Shown: in pieces, positions 7,477-7,974 of the stretch
How the letters are laid out: each line of letters begins with the position of its first letter
Position numbering within the stretch: the stretch's first letter is position 1
Origin: Syntrophomonadaceae bacterium
Lineage (GTDB): Bacteria > Bacillota_D > Dethiobacteria > DTU022 > UBA8154
DNA length: 7,974 nucleotides
Direction of reading: 5' to 3'
Assembly: GCA_007120815.1 (NCBI GenBank)
Contig: SKMY01000291.1
Location: 1-7,974 of the forward strand
The notes under the pieces: generated by a model
Told to the model about the DNA's origin: nothing
The model's input: the letters and a program-made list of their open reading frames with translations, nothing else
Database searches by the model: none
Program-made: the position numbers and the translations under genes

Positions 7477-7827
7477 GACAATTTCCCTTCTTTTATCTAT
7501 CCAGGCGAGGCTCCAGGCCACCACCAATCCAAAGATGCTGGCTCCGACCACATTGGAGAAGGCCGTTTTCAGCAGGATGGGGAAGGTGCCCTCCACCCGG
7601 TAGAGGTGGTTGATAGCATAGATAACGAACCACGATGCTACACCGAAGAGCCACTCCTTGAAAAGATACAGGCGGCTGCTAAACGCAGGCAAGAGAAAAG
7701 CGAACACGATTCCCAAAACACCCGTGAAAATTAGCTGGCCAAGAAGGCCGATGGCATGGTCCCCCACGGTTCGCACCTCAGAAGTACCTAAGATGATTAT
7801 GGAAGCCCATTGCCAGAAGGGAACTTC
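7474..7827 (-). pseudogene. Membrane protein, C-terminal fragment
   Basis: On the minus strand the frame is open from 7827 to a TAA at 7474-7476, giving 117 residues. Three hydrophobic helices are visible: around LIFTGVLGIVFAFLL, EWLFGVASWFVIYAI and VVGASIFGLVVAWSL. The end is a basic WIDKRREIV tail. The look is of a small multi-pass inner-membrane protein, possibly YqhR-like and of the kind seen in Clostridia; that family call is a weak recollection. GTG at 7776 could start it, but no ribosome binding site precedes it. Coding-like sequence (QWASIIILG) continues upstream to a stop at 7828-7830, so the N-terminal part is more likely missing. Local GC is much higher than in the two large genes (36 of 60 bases at 7501-7560), pointing to a different origin. 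Function unknown. Confidence 0.55.
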
Positions 7828-7839
7828 TTAAGGGTGTAT

Positions 7840-7974
7840 GGCCTGCCTATCTCATTGAGGGAACCCCTTTGCCACAATGGCCTTGGAAGCAGGAGTATCC
7901 TTAAAGACGGTTCAGGAAATCTTGGGTCACAGTAACATCAGTACAACAGGTGATACCTATTCCCATGTGACTGA
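7840..7974 (+). pseudogene. Tyrosine recombinase/integrase, frameshifted C-terminal fragment running off the window
   Basis: From 7868 to the window edge the translation contains FATMALEAGVSLKTVQEILG followed by HSN, a T-T-G-D-T spacer and YSHVT. This is the C-terminal catalytic part of phage-type tyrosine recombinases: the LGH histidine and the nucleophile tyrosine (7958-7960) are both present. The upstream HxLRHT box, which should carry a catalytic His and Arg, is damaged. A GLPI-SLRE-P reading at 7840-7867 suggests that a few codons were lost and that a one-base frameshift separates it from the intact part. No further integrase can be recognised upstream, where minus-strand membrane-protein sequence begins by 7827. 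This is a remnant, not a working integrase. Its stop lies beyond the window. Confidence 0.75.

Noticed and set aside
7459..7734. Plus-strand open frame of 91 residues
   Set aside because: Its composition is low-plausibility (many Gly, Asp and Glu without a fold pattern), and it overlaps the hydrophobic, better-supported minus-strand membrane-protein frame.
1..7974. CRISPR array, tRNA or rRNA genes
   Set aside because: I saw no regularly spaced repeats and no cloverleaf or rRNA-like stretches on either strand.

Overview
The window reads as low-GC Gram-positive DNA, most likely from a member of the Clostridia. Genes 1 and 2 are AT-rich, start on TTG behind strong Shine-Dalgarno sequences where the start is visible, and the protein families fit that group. 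No lineage-defining marker is present, so this is inference.

Bases 2-7013 hold two very large co-directional genes, 88 bp apart, with no terminator visible between them. Gene 1 (2-3400, its 5' end lies outside the window) encodes two CapA/PgsA-type (poly-gamma-glutamate capsule) metallophosphoesterase-like domains in tandem. These are followed by a cyanophycin-synthetase-like ATP-grasp ligase and a short C-terminal domain that looks like a degenerate acylphosphatase. Gene 2 (3489-7013) encodes an ATP-grasp ligase of the same type, a second ATP-grasp-like module that has lost key catalytic residues, and an MmgE/PrpD-family (2-methylcitrate dehydratase-like) domain. A third gene of the same direction, an aspartate/glutamate-racemase-family protein, starts at 7145 but is broken after about 38 codons.

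Taken together, 2-7270 looks like part of a biosynthetic operon. Carboxylate-amine ligases, a racemase, an MmgE/PrpD enzyme and a CapA protein could make, tailor and export or anchor an oligo- or poly-amino-acid product with acidic and possibly D- or modified residues. The domain identities come from motifs. The pathway is inference, and I know of no described system with this exact fusion architecture.

From about 7260 to the end the window changes character: GC rises sharply in places and nothing is intact. In order there is the racemase break, a short hairpin-rich segment that may be a mobile-element-associated structured RNA (about 7345-7476), the C-terminal part of a three-helix membrane protein on the minus strand (7474-7827), and the frameshifted 3' end of a tyrosine recombinase running off the window (from about 7840). 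This is best read as a decayed, recombined junction, although an assembly chimera cannot be excluded.
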